This document shows positions 62,947-64,000 of a DNA stretch of 64,000 bases, piece by piece. A model generated the notes under the pieces. That model was not told the origin of the DNA. It did no database searches and was given only the letters and a program-made list of their open reading frames with translations. A program made the position numbers and the translations under genes. Every line of letters begins with the position of its first letter. Positions within the stretch are counted from its first letter, which is position 1. The DNA comes from Ornithinimicrobium humiphilum (GTDB lineage Bacteria; Actinomycetota; Actinomycetes; Actinomycetales; Dermatophilaceae): positions 2,480,001 through 2,544,000 of the forward strand of contig NZ_VFPU01000001.1 of NCBI RefSeq assembly GCF_006716885.1, written 5' to 3'.

Positions 62947-63342
62947 TCATGCGGCGACCTCCTGCTTGCGAGGGCGGCCGCGCGGCCGCTTGCGGGGGAC
63001 GACGGTCCCCTGGACGAGGAGCTGGCCTCCCCAGACGCCCCACGGCTCACCGCGCTCGAGAGCGCTGGCGAGGCAGGCCTCGCGCACGGGGCAGGGCCCG
63101 CAGAGCGACTTGGCCACCTCGACCTCGTCCGGCAGCTCGGCGAACCACAGGTCGGCAGGGTTCTGCCGGCACGGCAGGGCGTTGGTCAGGGCCTCCTCCT
63201 CGACGAGGTCCACGACGGCCGCCACGCTGCGGAGGGCGTGCGTCTGGGTGTTCTCGGCGTGCGTGAGCATGGCGCTAGGCACGTCAGTTCCTTCCTGCTC
63301 GGATCTGTGCTGCTGTCGGGCTCGGACTGCGGTGGTCGTCAT
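62947..63342 (-). CDS. whiB7: WhiB7 transcriptional regulator
   Basis: 131 aa from the ATG at 63342 (GAGGAG 6 nt upstream); a second start, GTG 63282, has AGGAAGGA 6 nt upstream. Four cluster cysteines: C in ALPCRQNPADLWF, CGPC, and C in REACLAS. GVWGG turn, then the AT-hook RGRPRK near the C-terminus, specific to WhiB7. It activates intrinsic antibiotic-resistance genes after translation stress. A long leader with an upstream ORF precedes it, and uvrD2 follows upstream, as in mycobacteria. Confidence 0.93.
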   Translation of the reverse strand: MTTTAVRARQQHRSEQEGTDVPSAMLTHAENTQTHALRSVAAVVDLVEEEALTNALPCRQNPADLWFAELPDEVEVAKSLCGPCPVREACLASALERGEPWGVWGGQLLVQGTVVPRKRPRGRPRKQEVAA

Positions 63343-63362
63343 GTCGGTCTCCTCGGCGGTGA

Positions 63363-63377
63363 GGGGATCCGCGACGG
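63363..63377 (-). promoter_or_regulatory. Possible anti-terminator arm before whiB7
   Basis: This strand has GGATCCGCG (63366-63374) which is complementary to the CGCGGATCC of the terminator-like hairpin at 63421-63452. The hairpin's 3' arm can pair either with its own 5' arm or with this sequence, as in attenuators. Confidence 0.5.
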
Positions 63378-63420
63378 TCCGGACTGCGACCGGGGTCGTT
63401 CCCGGTGCGGACAGCAGAAC

Positions 63421-63452
63421 GGCCGCGGATCCTCGGACGAGGACTCGCGGCC
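63421..63452 (-). terminator. Attenuator-like hairpin in the whiB7 leader
   Basis: Stem of about 13 pairs with a 2x2 internal loop (arms 63421-63435 and 63438-63452) between the leader ORF and whiB7. It is followed in the direction of transcription by GTTCTGCTG, only moderately T-rich. Confidence 0.55.
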
Positions 63453-63476
63453 GGTGGACGCAGGAAGGCGGGAGGC

Positions 63477-63686
63477 CTAGCTGGTCGGCGCGAAGGTCAC
63501 GTCCAGGATGGGGTCGGGGGTCGGCGAGGCGTCGGTGCCGGTGGGCCGGCCGAAGCCGCCGAAGACCGGCACGCCGCCCGCGACGTCGCGGAACACACGC
63601 GTACGCCGCGCACCATCAGAGGTGGTGGGCAGGCCGCGGGCACCGTCGACGGACGGTCCGACGAGGTTGACGATCGTCATCTCCAT
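63477..63686 (-). CDS. 69-codon leader ORF upstream of whiB7
   Basis: ATG at 63686 with GAGGAGGG about 10 nt upstream. The peptide begins MEMTIVNLVGP and is followed by Gly/Pro/Arg-rich sequence, ending FAPTS just before the attenuator hairpin. In mycobacteria and streptomycetes a translated leader ORF lets ribosome stalling open the whiB7 transcript. I infer the same role here. The peptide could be shorter if the second Met is used. Confidence 0.65.
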   Translation of the reverse strand: MEMTIVNLVGPSVDGARGLPTTSDGARRTRVFRDVAGGVPVFGGFGRPTGTDASPTPDPILDVTFAPTS

Positions 63687-63757
63687 GGCTTTCCACCCTC
63701 CTCTCGTGCGCTGCGCGACCCCGACGGCACAGATCGGCCGTGGGCTGGACAGGAAAC

Positions 63758-63800
63758 ACTGTAGGCGACCGGTCGCCCGGCGCACAACGTATTTATCGGA
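63758..63800 (-). promoter_or_regulatory. whiB7 promoter with AT-rich element
   Basis: Minus strand: -35 TTGTGC (63782-63787), 18-nt spacer, -10 TACAGT (63758-63763). An AT-rich stretch (GATAAATA, about 63790-63798) lies just upstream of the -35 box, where WhiB7 is known to bind with SigA to autoactivate. Confidence 0.75.
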
Positions 63801-63840
63801 AAGTCTTCCAGAGCCGCCCGGCGGCCCCTGTCCCCGCAGG

Positions 63841-64000
63841 TCAGGAACCCTGCGCGGACTCCCGGCGGAGCACCTCGAGCACGCCGTCGCCGTAGAGCTC
63901 GAGCTTGCGCGCGCCGACGCCGGAGATCTGCTGGAGGGCCGACCGGTCGGCGGGGACCGACTCCGCGATGGCGGTCAGGGTGGCGTCGGTGAAGACCACG
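63841..64000 (-). CDS. uvrD2: ATP-dependent DNA helicase UvrD2, C-terminal end (partial)
   Basis: Only the last about 52 residues are in the window. They read as an HRDC domain end (ATLTAIAESVPADRSALQQI, then SGVGARKLELYGDGVLEVL). The stop is at 63841-63843. The start and helicase core lie beyond position 64000. Divergent order with whiB7 upstream matches mycobacteria. Confidence 0.85.
   Translation of the reverse strand, partial: VVFTDATLTAIAESVPADRSALQQISGVGARKLELYGDGVLEVLRRESAQGS

Overview
The window is chromosomal DNA from a high-GC actinobacterium. Several markers support this: a MurT/GatD lipid II amidation pair, a SigR/RsrA thiol-stress pair, WhiB proteins, the tiny ribosomal protein bL37, the PerM-type membrane protein, UPF0182, PPA1309 and zincin-2 families, and many leaderless promoters (TANNNT then 6-8 nt then GTG/ATG). 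Gene order repeatedly matches what I recall for Mycobacterium and Streptomyces (sucCD-perM-purN-purH; guaB3-guaB-rsdA-sigD-whiB-groEL-groES; tsaD-rimI-tsaB; sigR-rsrA with SRAP-aroA-rsgA; UPF0182-PPA1309-PDZ protease-zincin-whiB7-uvrD2). Overall it looks like a Micrococcales member, perhaps Intrasporangiaceae/Ornithinimicrobiaceae, but the family is inference. No mobile element, prophage, CRISPR array or integrase was seen, and no stretch over 300 bases lacks a gene or a recognisable leader.

Layout. 0-6 kb: catalytic subunit of a two-subunit methylmalonyl-CoA-type mutase, pyrD, divergent manC plus a GT4 mannosyltransferase-like gene, a 2H phosphoesterase and a LysM protein. 6-15 kb: mdh, folD-DUF3017, purN/purH, a PerM-like protein, sucCD and the separate B12-binding mutase subunit. 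15-24.6 kb: PcrA helicase, a small membrane-protein operon ending in a YbhN/LPG-synthase-like protein, a double GNAT, and gatD-murT-guaA. 24.6-34.7 kb: DUF3817, SURF1, a YVTN propeller, guaB3, guaB, the repeat-bearing anti-sigma factor and SigD, a frameshifted whiB, and groEL/groES under two CIRCE operators.

34.7-42.8 kb: a phospholipase-D-type synthase, a THUMP-like methyltransferase, tsaD-rimI-tsaB, two membrane HD/HD-GYP proteins, a free-standing 29-codon peptide gene with its own ribosome-binding site and terminator, a perfect CRP/GlxR-type palindrome, and bL37. 42.8-53.8 kb: rsrA/sigR, a secreted SGNH hydrolase, an AlaA-like aminotransferase, SRAP, an alpha/beta hydrolase, aroA, rsgA, an inositol-monophosphatase-like protein that has lost catalytic residues, two M16 peptidases and the initiator tRNA. 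53.8-64 kb: UPF0182, PPA1309, a PDZ-Lon-type protease, MoaE, a degenerate SDR, a zincin-2 protein, an orphan TOMM-cyclodehydratase-like protein, a 63-aa cationic ORF, whiB7 with a long uORF/attenuator leader, and the C-terminal end of uvrD2.

Most of the window is housekeeping: purine (purN/purH, guaA/guaB), TCA (mdh, sucCD), one-carbon (folD), envelope (manC, murT/gatD) and proteostasis (groE). The most interesting non-routine items are the 29-aa peptide gene next to HD-GYP proteins and a CRP/GlxR site, the whiB7 leader, the broken whiB3-like gene, and several family members with eroded active sites.
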